From Bifidobacterium commune (lineage in GTDB: Bacteria > Actinomycetota > Actinomycetes > Actinomycetales > Bifidobacteriaceae), in assembly GCF_900094885.1 (NCBI RefSeq), contig NZ_FMBL01000001.1, positions 338,867 to 402,866 of the forward strand: DNA of 64,000 bases, written 5' to 3'. This document shows positions 18,764-28,700 of the stretch, one piece after another. The notes below the pieces were generated by a model. That model worked only from the letters and a program-made list of their open reading frames with translations. It had not been told where the DNA came from and ran no database searches. How positions within the stretch are numbered: the first letter of the stretch is position 1; each line of letters starts with the position of its first letter. The translations under genes were made by a program, and so were the position numbers.

Positions 18764-20896
18764 ATGGTCGGAATGATTGCGAAAGAAGATATCGAGAAGG
18801 TGCGCGCTGCCGCCGATTTGTATGATATCGTCTCATCGACGGTGGCGCTCAAAGTCGCCGGTACCGGTGCATTCGTAGGGCTATGCCCGTTCCATGATGA
18901 AAAGACGCCCAGCTTCAGCGTCCGCCCATCCCTTGGTGTATGGCATTGTTTCGGCTGCGGACTCGGCGGTGATGTTTTCGGCTATGTCGAACATAAGGAA
19001 AACATCGATTTTCGAGAGGCTGTGGAGCTGCTTGCCGACAAATACCATATTGAGCTTCATCGGGTTAATGATTCCGGTGGTAAAAATGAACACCATGGAT
19101 CGAAACGTGCACGTTTGCTAGAGGCCAATGAGGAGGCCCAGCGCTTCTTTGTCTCTCAGATTGTTACGCCTGAGGCACTTGCAGCTCGAAAACTTTTGGG
19201 TGGACGCAACTTCAGCCAGGCTGAATCCGAACGGTTTGGCTGTGGTTATGCCCCTCAGGGCTGGGATAATCTCGTTCGCTATCTCGCGGGCAAAGGCTTT
19301 ACTCAGCAAGAGATGATCGATGCCGGTCTGGCACGACGCGGAGCACGTGGCATCTATGACTATTTCCGAGGACGTGTCACCTGGCCCATTCGAGATTCAA
19401 CGGGACGCACGCTTGGTTTTGGTGCGCGAAAGCTGTATGAGGACGACACCGTCAATGCCAAATACATTAATACTCCCGATACCCAGCTGTATCATAAGAC
19501 ACAGGTGCTTTACGGCATCGATTTAGCCAAAGCCAATATTGTTAAGAAACGACAGGTTGTCATCGTCGAGGGATACACCGATGTGATGGCTTGCCATCTG
19601 GCAGGCATCGATACTGCGGTTGCCACTTGCGGCACGGCTTTTGGTGAGGAACACGCCAAAATCATTCGTCGTCTGATTTCTGACGATTCCTTGGGAGCGA
19701 TTCAGCTCGTCGGTCCATTGAAGGTCGATGGCCAGTCGCTGAGCTCTCGCATTGTGTTCACTTTTGATGGTGATGCGGCGGGTCAGAAGGCCGCCATTCA
19801 TGCGTTTGGGCTTGATTCGGCCTTCCTTTCGCAGACGTTCGTGGCTGTTGCCGATAATAACTTAGACCCTTGCGATTTACGCATTCAGCAGGGCAATGAG
19901 GCTGTCCACTCGCTAGTCAAGAAGGCGAAGCCATTGTATGATTTTGTTATCGATACGGCAATAAATCGATTCGATACGTCATACACCACAGGGCAGATGG
20001 GTGCAGTAAAAGCGGCTGCACCGCTCATCGCCCAGATTCGAGACCGGTCATTGCTGGATATCTATACCCGCAAAGCAACTCGACGTATTGGCGTGGATCT
20101 TGACATCATGCGGCGCGAAGTGGATCAGGCCAGGCGCCAGCTTCATGTGTCCGACGATGATGCGTATGTGTCCAAGCGATACAATGTCAACGGTTATGAT
20201 CCGAACGGGAAAAACCGTGAAAATGATTATGCCAACCCCGCCGCCAAGAAGGCTTTGCAACATCGTGATGCCGCTGACCAATCCTATTTCCGCGTCGATG
20301 ATGCGGTATTCGTTTGCGAGCAACAGTTCATGGCCGTGCTGATTCAGGTGCCGTTGGCTATTGACCCGAACGCTTTTGCCCAGTTGACTTTGGGTGATTT
20401 CATGACCCCGGTTTTCCGTACCCTGTTCCAAGCGATTATGGCGGCTGACGGTCTGCCTCATGAAGACACTCCACAGGGTCTTTGGTTGCACAAACTGACC
20501 AAAGCCGGGGGGCCGATGCTTGAACAGGTCATCAATGAGCTTGCCGTTATGCCACTGCCTCTGCCGGGAGAGGATAGCCAGAACGGTAATGCTGGCAGTG
20601 CGAGCGGGTCTCTTGGCTCCGATGGTGGTCGCAATACAGACGCATCGAAGACGGGTGTCAACAACTCGGAGGAGGTTCGATTGAAGACGCCGAGTGATGA
20701 AGAACGCCGCTATGCTTCAGAGTTGACCGTTCGTCTGCTCGATGTCGGTTATATGCGTCGTATCGGTTCCGCCAAGCGTGAGATGGCGAAGCTTGCTGAT
20801 GGTGAGGAAAAAATCAAGCTCCTTGGCAAAATTACCGATATGGAAACCGCTCGTAAGGATTTGAAGACGCAGGTTTACGGAAACAACGTGGCATAG
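18764..20896 (+). CDS. dnaG: DNA primase
   Basis: 710-residue primase that makes RNA primers at the replication fork. The N-terminal CHC2 zinc finger has Cys41, His44, Cys62 and Cys65 (CPFHDEKTPSF ... WHCFGCG). The TOPRIM catalytic core has VVIVEGYTDVMA and FTFDGDAAGQKA. The C-terminal region, expected to bind helicase, contains a Gly/Ser/Asn-rich linker around 600-640. A second in-frame ATG at 18773 is possible and neither has a strong SD. A loop of about 15 residues (SDDSLGAIQLVGPLKV) within TOPRIM looks like a lineage-specific insertion. Confidence 0.96.
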   Translation: MVGMIAKEDIEKVRAAADLYDIVSSTVALKVAGTGAFVGLCPFHDEKTPSFSVRPSLGVWHCFGCGLGGDVFGYVEHKENIDFREAVELLADKYHIELHRVNDSGGKNEHHGSKRARLLEANEEAQRFFVSQIVTPEALAARKLLGGRNFSQAESERFGCGYAPQGWDNLVRYLAGKGFTQQEMIDAGLARRGARGIYDYFRGRVTWPIRDSTGRTLGFGARKLYEDDTVNAKYINTPDTQLYHKTQVLYGIDLAKANIVKKRQVVIVEGYTDVMACHLAGIDTAVATCGTAFGEEHAKIIRRLISDDSLGAIQLVGPLKVDGQSLSSRIVFTFDGDAAGQKAAIHAFGLDSAFLSQTFVAVADNNLDPCDLRIQQGNEAVHSLVKKAKPLYDFVIDTAINRFDTSYTTGQMGAVKAAAPLIAQIRDRSLLDIYTRKATRRIGVDLDIMRREVDQARRQLHVSDDDAYVSKRYNVNGYDPNGKNRENDYANPAAKKALQHRDAADQSYFRVDDAVFVCEQQFMAVLIQVPLAIDPNAFAQLTLGDFMTPVFRTLFQAIMAADGLPHEDTPQGLWLHKLTKAGGPMLEQVINELAVMPLPLPGEDSQNGNAGSASGSLGSDGGRNTDASKTGVNNSEEVRLKTPSDEERRYASELTVRLLDVGYMRRIGSAKREMAKLADGEEKIKLLGKITDMETARKDLKTQVYGNNVA

Positions 20897-21293
20897 TGTA
20901 TTCGGCCAGTGCAGACGTAAAAAGTTGCGCTGATGCAGTCTGTTTCAAATTTTTTATGATTGGTAAGTCGCAGAGGGACGCAGGAGAGGTTTCTTCTGTG
21001 AATTACCTCGGCGTATTGGTGATATAGGCAGAAATGGTCATTGTGAATAGTTATTGTCATATTTGGGTGCCAGTCGCCAGGCAATAGCAAGTAAAATGAG
21101 TACGGATTTTGCTATCATCTCAGTTGAGATGCAGTGTGTTTTACCGGTCTGGGTGGCCGGTTGATGGATGAGAAAGAAATGACTGACAGCATGGGGAAGT
21201 GCTCGTCGCGAACTTCTGCGTGGGATTGGGCGGTATCGATGCGAGATGGTCGTCCAGTCGTGTGTCTTTTGTCGATGATTGGTTGGTGAACGG
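20897..21293. other. Non-coding stretch between dnaG and the permease
   Basis: About 400 bp without a credible gene. The only regular feature is the short palindrome at 21116-21131. The promoter of the permease is presumably here. Confidence 0.5.
21116..21131. promoter_or_regulatory. Short palindrome, possible operator
   Basis: CATCTCAGTTGAGATG: perfect 7-bp arms around GT, about 160 bp before the permease start. It is not assigned to a known regulator. Confidence 0.3.
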
Positions 21294-22487
21294 GTGCGAC
21301 ACTGGATAGTCAAGGAACTGAAGAATAACACCGTTCTCGTGATGGCAATGATACTTGCCATCATTTCATGCTTCATCGTTCCGCCCGATAGGCAGTATCT
21401 CGGGTACATCCATCTGAACACCATTTCCCAGCTGGTTTGTCTGATGCTGGTTGTGTGCGGGTTTCAGCGCATCGGTGTTTTCCATATTGTCGGAACCAAG
21501 CTGTTGAAACATGTACGCAACAAGAGTGCTCTCGTGATGCTGCTGGTGGCGCTCACGTTTTTCTCGGCAATGTTTGTAACCAACGATGTCGCATTGGTCA
21601 CCTTCGTTCCTTTCGCCATTTCGGTTCTTGTGATGGCAAAAATGGAGGATAAAACCGTTCTTGTGGTCACTTTGATGACCATTGGGGCCAATACAGGCAG
21701 CATGCTCACTCCGGTAGGCAACGCCCACAACCTCTATTTCAAGTCGATTTCGAAGCTGTCAACCATCGAGTTTCTTAAAATCATGGGCCCTTTCTCACTC
21801 GCTTCGGTCATATTGCTGTCCGTTGTTATTTTTGTTATGTTCCATGGGCGGGCGAGTGGCGCGGATTTCGAAGACATCGGGACTGAAGGTATCGAACAGT
21901 CATTGTTTGCTCCAGAAAGCGGACAGAGCCCCGATGAAGTGCGTGTGCTTGACTACGGTGCTGGTTACGGTGGATGGCGCATCTTGGTGTATTTGGTGCT
22001 GTTCGTTGTGTGCACGCTTACGGTCGTTGGCACGATTCCGTTGTCGTTGATGTGTGCGGTTGTGTTTGTTGGTTTCCTGTTTTGTGACCGTCGTGCGTTT
22101 CGTAAGGTTGATTGGAATTTGCCGCTTACGTTCGTCATGTTTTTCGTTTTCATCGGAAATATGCGCAGGGTGCCGGAATTTTCGAATTATGTGGCGTCCA
22201 TTGTTTGTCAGCATCCTTTGGAGGTGGCCGTTGCTTCAAGCCAGGTCATCAGCAACGTACCGGCATCGATTCTGCTTTCTGGTTTCTGTAGTCAATGGCG
22301 TGAGCTCATCATCGGGACTAACCTTGGTGGGTTGGGAACGCTGATCGCTTCGATGGCTTCACTGATTTCCTATCAGCAGGTTGCTCGCAAATACCCCAAT
22401 AAAAAGGGCAGGTATCTGCTGATTTACACAATGGTCAATGTGCTGTTTTTGGCTGTGCTGTTGAGTCTCGCGTTTATTATCGATTAA
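21294..22487 (+). CDS. SLC13/CitM-type anion permease
   Basis: 397-residue polytopic membrane protein with about 10 hydrophobic segments. It shows the ion-transporter superfamily pattern: FVTNDVALVTFVPFA and later ISNVPASILLSG (paired NxxxA/NVPAS hairpin motifs), as well as TIGANTGSMLTPVGNAHNLY. It resembles SLC13/ArsB-type permeases for carboxylates or oxyanions; the substrate cannot be told. The start is uncertain: GTG at 21294 begins the RHWIVKELKN stretch, and TTG at 21279 would add five residues. No enzyme gene is coupled to it. Confidence 0.8.
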   Translation: MRHWIVKELKNNTVLVMAMILAIISCFIVPPDRQYLGYIHLNTISQLVCLMLVVCGFQRIGVFHIVGTKLLKHVRNKSALVMLLVALTFFSAMFVTNDVALVTFVPFAISVLVMAKMEDKTVLVVTLMTIGANTGSMLTPVGNAHNLYFKSISKLSTIEFLKIMGPFSLASVILLSVVIFVMFHGRASGADFEDIGTEGIEQSLFAPESGQSPDEVRVLDYGAGYGGWRILVYLVLFVVCTLTVVGTIPLSLMCAVVFVGFLFCDRRAFRKVDWNLPLTFVMFFVFIGNMRRVPEFSNYVASIVCQHPLEVAVASSQVISNVPASILLSGFCSQWRELIIGTNLGGLGTLIASMASLISYQQVARKYPNKKGRYLLIYTMVNVLFLAVLLSLAFIID

Positions 22488-22570
22488 TGGTACGGACTTG
22501 GTGAGTGTTTATGGGATTGTTTGTGGTTCCATCAATGCCTCGTGGCTGGTTGACGAGCCGCGGAGCGTCT

Positions 22571-23812
22571 TCAGGACAATGAATATTTGGCGGTTTTCGA
22601 ATGTCCGATTTGTCGCAGTCTGCCCTGCTTGACGAGTTTTTTCAATACGTACGATGTTTGTCCCGCATCGGTTCCTAAATTCGACTGAATCTGCTTACGG
22701 CTCAGCGGCTTTCCCTGCTCTGCGATAAGTGCCATCGTCATTTCGTCTATGGATTCAATCTGCAAATGCGCTGATTGAGAATCGTCCGAAGATGATGGAT
22801 CCTGGTTTGGGGGAATGCTCGCAGAACGGTCGTGCGACAATGGCATGGGTCGACTTTCTGCGGTCTGATATGCCTTAGCGCCTGCGAAAATCAATGATGG
22901 CAATGAAGCTGCACTTAGTACTCGGCTGCCCGTCAGTGCCTCTGAAGGAACTGTGGTGAAAAGATGACCTCCGGATGGGAAAGCGTACCGTTTGGCTTTT
23001 CCTGAATCGGTGGGAAAATCGTTGCTGCTGGACTCATCGAACGTGTCTTGCGTAGTTTCATCGTCAATTCGAGGGTCGGGCCAGAACGACTCTGACACCG
23101 GTCGGGGCAAAATCATCGCCACCGATCCTGGGCCCACGCGAAGCTGCGGGCTGGCGAGGCTCTGGGAGTACGAATCGAGGATTCGTTGTACTCCGGTGCC
23201 ATAGTTTTCACATAGGTTCAAAGCTTCGAAGACGTCGGCAAGCCATGCGTTGCGTGGTTCACTCACCCCATTAAGCAGATCGTTCACTTCAAAGTCGTCA
23301 ACCAGTCCACCGGGGGAGATGATTTCGATATTTGAGGCAAAAACGCTGACAAGTATAGGACCGTTTTTGTCGTAATCTCGGTGTAGCACGGCATTGATAA
23401 CGGATTCGCGCAGTGCGGTTTCCGGCCAGATTGCCTCGGGGATGCATGCATTGAGGAACGTCATTATTGCATTGATTTGAGCAAGCAGCGATCCGGACAG
23501 GTTCTGTCGCCGAGTCAGTTTCGATTTAGTGTCACCTTTGAACACTGCGCATTTAATGAGGTAGGGACATTGATCGGATAGCAGAAGTGCGGTATTGGTT
23601 GCTTGCTGTTGCGTATCGAAAAGATGAAGGCGATCAAGATTCTGATCTGTCCACTTGATTCCTGCTGATCTAAATGCAGACTTTGCGAAATCAAAGGTCA
23701 GATCTCGGCTCGTGCAGGAACGGTGGTCGAAGGGGAGCTCGTTTTGGGGAGGCATTGTCTTTTGCCAAGCCTTATCGCCGTTTGTTTGCGGCGTTTCCGA
23801 GTCCATATTCAT
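22571..23812 (-). CDS. Schlafen/AlbA-type ATP-binding regulator lacking its N-terminal domain
   Basis: 413 residues. Residues 24-220 match the middle and GHKL-ATPase-like part of the AlbA_2/HATPase_c_4 family: NELPFDHRSC, TNTALLLSDQCP, LRESVINAVLHRDY, IEIISPGGL, GVSEPRN and NYGTGVQRI. A Ser/Asp-rich linker (about 235-350) and a C-terminal winged helix (about 355-413, RKQIQSNLGTDAGQTSYVLKKL) follow. The AlbA_2 domain that normally precedes NELPF by ~120-200 residues is absent, and I find no remnant of it upstream. No good SD is visible at the ATG (23812 or 23806). It may act as a transcriptional regulator; this is inferred from the winged helix. Confidence 0.7.
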   Translation of the reverse strand: MNMDSETPQTNGDKAWQKTMPPQNELPFDHRSCTSRDLTFDFAKSAFRSAGIKWTDQNLDRLHLFDTQQQATNTALLLSDQCPYLIKCAVFKGDTKSKLTRRQNLSGSLLAQINAIMTFLNACIPEAIWPETALRESVINAVLHRDYDKNGPILVSVFASNIEIISPGGLVDDFEVNDLLNGVSEPRNAWLADVFEALNLCENYGTGVQRILDSYSQSLASPQLRVGPGSVAMILPRPVSESFWPDPRIDDETTQDTFDESSSNDFPTDSGKAKRYAFPSGGHLFTTVPSEALTGSRVLSAASLPSLIFAGAKAYQTAESRPMPLSHDRSASIPPNQDPSSSDDSQSAHLQIESIDEMTMALIAEQGKPLSRKQIQSNLGTDAGQTSYVLKKLVKQGRLRQIGHSKTAKYSLS

Positions 23813-24227
23813 GGGCTAGAGTTTATCGTTACTTTGCGACAGCTCCGGTGTTTTTCATAGTGATTCCGCCATAATTGGGCTCTTGTGCAATTAATGTATG
23901 ACCATTCGATGATGGCACTGATTTTTTGAATATATTACGTATTGTGCTGTGAAGCAGTTCTTGTCGTTCGATTGATGTTGGCAATGCTACAGTGCGGAGA
24001 TGGTTGCCGGCCTTGAGAAAGTACTTCAAAACTGAGGGGACGGTAAACACAATGTGCCATGTATATGATGGCGATCGGTGAGACGGCTTAGCAATAATCT
24101 CCCAAAGTGATCGTGTGTTGTTGCGCGTCAAACCTAAAATCGGAAATATGGCACACGGTTTTTTTAACTGCAAAAACAGAAATGAAAAAATCCCTCGTAA
24201 CCGTTGCGGCTAAAGGGATTTCGCAGG
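23813..24227. other. Gene-poor stretch beside tRNA-Arg
   Basis: About 415 bp. Open frames here are short, have no RBS and resemble no family. The only element recognised is the tRNA terminator near 24200. No direct repeat of the tRNA 3' end was seen, so an attachment site is not supported. Confidence 0.45.
24185..24221 (-). terminator. Terminator of tRNA-Arg
   Basis: On the minus strand AATCCCT (24220-24214) pairs with AGGGATT (24195-24189) and is followed by a run of T (24190-24185). Confidence 0.8.
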
Positions 24228-24301
24228 TGACCCCGGCCGGATTCGAACCGGCGACCTACAGATTAGAAGTCAGTTGCTCTATCCAACTGAGCTACGGGGC
24301 C
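24228..24301 (-). tRNA. tRNA-Arg (anticodon TCT)
   Basis: 74-nt cloverleaf on the minus strand: acceptor GGCCCCG with CGGGGTC, D-arm AGCTCAGTTGGATAGAGC, anticodon loop TTCTAAT reading AGA, T-arm GCCGGTTCGAATCCGGC, discriminator A. CCA is not encoded. A terminator follows within 10 bases. Confidence 0.95.
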
Positions 24302-24573
24302 AAACAAATGCTTATTGTATCAGTATGCTTGACGTGCCACGCGTTCGACACTACAGCGAGCCAGTACGAGTCTTCGAGTATCTCGGATCTGCTGATCCGT
24401 ATGGTGTTTTGCTTGTTTCGCATTGGTGCAGGACGCTGGGTAAATCGCTTTCGAAGAACATTGGACGAGCCGTTGGGATATGGTATCAAGCAAGAGGCTG
24501 AACGCCACCGACTTGGATGAGATGGTGGCAGATCGCGTATGGCGATTGACAATAATGGGGGATGGAATCCGGT

Positions 24574-24882
24574 ATGGCAACAAGGCTGAACAAGCGACAG
24601 ATTAAGCAGTTGAAGGCTCTGGCAAGCAAGATTTCCCCGATGCTGTGGATCGGCAAGAACGGAGTTACGGATGCCGCTGTGAAGCAGGCGTCCGAAACTC
24701 TTGAATCCCATGAGTTGCTTAAAGGTGTGGTGCAGGATGGTTGCCCAGTAGATGAGAAGGAGGTCGGGGAGACATTGGCCGGACAGGTGGGTGCTGCTCT
24801 TGTGCAGGTGATTGGTCACCGTTTCGTCCTTTACAGACCTTCGAAAAAAGAGAGCGCCAACAAAATAGAGTTGGCGCGCTAG
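24574..24882 (+). CDS. yhbY: YhbY/CRM-domain RNA-binding protein
   Basis: 102-residue CRM-domain protein, a family associated with ribosome assembly. LNKRQIKQLKALA opens the domain, IGKNGVT is the GxxG RNA-binding loop, and IGHRFVLYRPSKK closes it. The ATG at 24574 begins MATRLNKRQ; an upstream ATG at 24562 adds only MESG. The last codons lie inside an inverted repeat (24854-24877). Confidence 0.9.
   Translation: MATRLNKRQIKQLKALASKISPMLWIGKNGVTDAAVKQASETLESHELLKGVVQDGCPVDEKEVGETLAGQVGAALVQVIGHRFVLYRPSKKESANKIELAR
24854..24877 (+). repeat. Inverted repeat overlapping the yhbY 3' end
   Basis: GCGCCAAC (24854-24861) and GTTGGCGC (24870-24877) form a perfect 8-bp stem with an 8-nt loop, ending five bases before the last base of the stop codon. 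No T-run follows, so it is a weak terminator at best. Confidence 0.5.
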
Positions 24883-25143
24883 TTGAACGAGCGGCTACTA
24901 GCAAGAGCGCTATTTAGTGGCTTTTTGATGGTTTCTTCACGGTTTTGTGGACGGAAACATGGAATTGTAAGGTCTTAGGATTCGCAACCCGATGGAACCG
25001 GATGCTATGGTTGGTTTGTAGTGCCTGACGTTCGTTTGACGCCTTGTGGCAGAGCTTATGTTTCGATGGATGGCAGTGATGAAAGAGGTTGTGCGACTGT
25101 GTTGACCGATGGACATGACAGGAAGGCCGGAGTGGGCAGTGCA

Positions 25144-25551
25144 ATGTCATCTCGTCGTGGTCGACGGGGAACCCAGCATACAAGGCAAAAGGATGCGGTG
25201 CTCAAAGCCCTGTCAGGATGTGATGACTTCGTTTCTGCCCAGGGTCTTCACCGTATCCTCAACGAGGAAGGACAAGGAATCGGACTTTCCACGGTTTATC
25301 GTCAGCTTAATGCGCTCGCTGACGACGGTAAAGCGGATATCATTCACCTCAATGACCAGCAAATGTTTCGCATCTGCCAGGATGGTGAACATCATCATCA
25401 CCTCGTTTGCGAGCATTGTGGCAGGACTATAGAGATAGAGCCTCCAGAGCAGTGGGTACATAGCGTCGCTGAGGAACATGGATTCAGTGTTAATTCCCAT
25501 ACCCTGGAGGTATTCGGCATCTGCCCGGATTGCCAGCGTTGGGAAGCTTAA
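25144..25551 (+). CDS. Fur-family metal-responsive regulator
   Basis: 135-residue Fur/Zur-type repressor. The winged helix spans about 10-85 (TRQKDAVLKAL ... GIGLSTVYRQLNALADDGKAD). The metal-binding dimerisation part has GEHHHHLVCEHCG and GICPDCQRW, giving two CxxC zinc motifs and a His cluster. Sequence alone does not separate Fur, Zur and PerR. The ATG at 25144 was chosen because the DNA-binding domain starts shortly after; GTG 25132 (with AGGAAGG upstream) is a real alternative. No metal transporter gene adjoins it. Confidence 0.88.
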   Translation: MSSRRGRRGTQHTRQKDAVLKALSGCDDFVSAQGLHRILNEEGQGIGLSTVYRQLNALADDGKADIIHLNDQQMFRICQDGEHHHHLVCEHCGRTIEIEPPEQWVHSVAEEHGFSVNSHTLEVFGICPDCQRWEA

Positions 25552-25651
25552 TATCGTCAGAGAGGACTTCTGCGGTATTTTCTTGGGTGTTTGAAGGTCG
25601 CGGGAACAAAGGTCGTTGATGCTTCACTGTGATATGACGGCTTAAACAACG

Positions 25652-25687
25652 TGGAGGGCGCCCCTTGCTTATCGGGACGGCCCTCCA
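25652..25687. terminator. Terminator between the Fur-family gene and the MprF-like gene
   Basis: TGGAGGGC (25652-25659) pairs with GCCCTCCA (25680-25687), extended inside by CCC/GGG. It lies between convergent genes. T-tracts are weak. Confidence 0.6.
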
Positions 25688-25736
25688 TTGAATCAGAAGC
25701 CGTTACTTTTTCTCGAAGATCGCTGAGACGGCTGAT

Positions 25737-28700
25737 TCATTGTTTGTCCGTAGAGGTCATGGTTTTTATGATTTCAACGACCTGTTTCGTTTTGAGCTCC
25801 GGAACATATGCATTTACTACGGCAAAGCCTATTTGCGCCAATTTTGCTGAGTCAGGATAGCAAATGTATATCGGCGCCGGACTTGGCTGGAACTTCTTCT
25901 TGAAGAAGAACAAGGACTTGAATCCATACGCGGGTTCAAGAACGTCAGCAGCAATCTGCAAGGTATGTTCGATGATTTCCGTGCCTGTCGGTGAGGTCGG
26001 TTTTGACTTCTGGACATTCTTGGAAGTGGATACTTCAGAGCCTGGCCCATTTTTGGAAACCTTAATGCCCATGTCTTTGGAAGCATCGTCGGACTGTGCG
26101 GACTGCTTTACTTTACCGTCCGCCGTGTTCTTGGCGCTGTCGTTTTTATCGGTGGATATTTCGGCCTTGCTGGATTGCTTCTTCTTGCCCTGTTCTCCGG
26201 TGTTGTTTGAAGTTGCGACTTTCTCGTTCATACCCGCAAGCGGGGCGGCCGAAAGGCTCATGAATTCGACAGCGTTGGTAGGGTTGACCTGTCCTTCGTC
26301 GCGCAACCGCTCAGCCATTCGCGCAATCAAGAACTCCATAATGCCATTGGGGCTATCAGTTCTGTGGCGCATGAAATCAAGTGTCCAACCGATGACTCGT
26401 CCGTCTCGATAAGTTGGCAACCAACTGGTGACGCCCAGAACCTCGCCCGCAGAGTCTATGGCATACAGCAGTGCCACGCGGTCGTCGCGAAGCTCCTCGA
26501 TGCCTCCCAGTGTGAATTTCATTTCAGGCAATGCCTTAAGTTGGGCCCACTGTTCGGAAATCTCGACGATTTGCTGATCGATGGTAAAGCCTGCAGCATC
26601 ATAGGTTGTAAGTACATCCGTAATGCCGTCGCGCTTGGCTTTGTTGATTGCAGTACGAATGTCCTGCCACTTCTTGCCTCGAGTTTCCCACTTGTTCGGA
26701 TCAATCACCATTTCCGTGCCGACCTGAATTGATGACCAACCCAACGATTCGAGTTCCCTACGCTGATCCTCATGGACAGCATAGAACGCGGGCGACCAGC
26801 CGTTGGTATCGCAGAACGCGGTGAAAGCATGAAGGTCATCCATATATTCACTGGGGTCTCCGAATGGGCCGGTTACTGTCAAAGCGATGCCATGGGTAAC
26901 ACGGTAGGCGATGCCTGAACGTTTTGTGGGGGAGAACCAATAGTGGTTGCCTTCCCAAGTAACCATGAAGCTCATGGATTCACCGCCCGACGTCACCAGT
27001 GCTTCCGCTTTGTCTCGGTCGCGCTCATCAGAGGTGACATGGTCGCGGAACCAAAGAATGAAAACGATGAGTACGGTAAGCCAGAAGACCACTGTAAGGG
27101 CTTCGCTGACCAGTGTCGCCAAACGTGTTTGGGCAACGATAAGAGTTGGTGATTTACGACCGCCAAATCCTGTGGGCAAAAGCCTGCGCAACATGTCGAA
27201 CAGCATCAGCTTGACGGTGGGCCGTGGTTTGAAATCTTGCGGGGCTGCCAGCGCAAAACCTGCATATGCGAAAATGGTGACCAGCAACATGCCGACTATT
27301 GCGGCGATACCGCGCCAGATTCGCGACAATCCGGTAGGTACGCTGAAATGGGACAGCTCACGGATGGTAAGAATGATGAGTACGAGTGGAGGCAAGGCCG
27401 TAGTGACGAATGCCGGCATAACATTATATCGAGCCGCCAGGTTCTGGTTTGTAGGGGTAACGGTGAATGGGAAAACGACGTAGTAAAGCACAGCGAAGAC
27501 CACGGCCGCACCGTTGACTGCGATGCTCACCCAGGCAGCCAGACGACGACCATGGTAAAGTCCCCAAGCCACTAAGGCGAGTGCTGCAATCGGCAACAGC
27601 ATGTGCAGCCACAAACCGGCAATTGCCAAATGCTGTTTGCTGGTGACCAGTCCCAGGCAGCTGGTCACGGAAGGATTGGCGCTGCATTTGGTCAGCAGTG
27701 AGGAATCGCCCCAGATCGATGAAGTAAAGAGGCCGAACGTGGTAAGAGGTCCCCAGTGTGAAGTCGATGTCAAAGCAAGCAATGGTCCCACGGCTAGTAC
27801 CAATTGAGCGGAGGCGAAGAGACGCCGAATCTCATAATCGGTGCTATTGGACCAATGGATATGGTCTGAGACTGGTCCGTGCATTAAGAGGCCGGTTATT
27901 TGCCCGACCACCGCAGCTCCGAGTGTGCAGTAGTCACCCGGATTGCCGCTGAAAAGAAGCAGCGTGCCGATTGTCATATAGCCAATGAGCAAAATACGCC
28001 GTCGCCAAAGTGCTGATTCGTAGGCGCTTTCCGCCATTAAAGCACCCACTATGAGGGTCAGCGGCGAAAGCAATACGGGCAGATGCTCCACGTGCTGCGA
28101 GTTGTGCATGGCCATGTCCACCGCCAAGCAGATGGCAAGGCCCAAGGCCGAGCCGACGAAAGCACTGAATAACGAGGCAAAGGCTGTTCTCAACGCACCC
28201 ATTCGTGATTGTGCAACGGAAAGAATGACAGCGATTAGCAGTGTGTACAGCACAATCATCAGTGGGCTGCGTACAAGCAATGCGGAATAGAGAATGCCCT
28301 TAATCCACAGGATGATATCCTGTCCTTGGAAGTGATGACTGGGAGCGATATTTGGTACTCCGCCGATCAGCATGCTTTTGAAGCTGGGTCGTCCGTTTTG
28401 ATGCAGGTGGTGTACCGTGGAGAAAACCATAAAAGTGACGTTGCCGATCATGAATACTGCGGCGACGACGATTGAGAACAGGTGGGCTTTGATCCAACTG
28501 GCCAGATCGTTCCCCAGAACTTGCCAACTTGACCAACTGCCCCGTGTGGGTTTCTTTCCGAGGTTTTTGTGGTTTTTGTTTTTTGCGTCTTTGGATTGGG
28601 AAGTCGTATTTGCGGCTGGTGAACCGGTTGAGTTCAGTTCATTCGGATTGTTTCCGGCCACAGCGTTACTTGCCTTGCTTTGCCTTGGTGTTGTGGAGCC

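Noticed and set aside
23829..24173. Minus-strand frame that might supply the missing AlbA_2 domain
   Set aside because: Its translation has no AlbA-like pattern and it ends in a stop before the regulator gene.
24228..24301. Integration site at tRNA-Arg
   Set aside because: No repeated tRNA 3' segment, integrase or mobile gene lies nearby.
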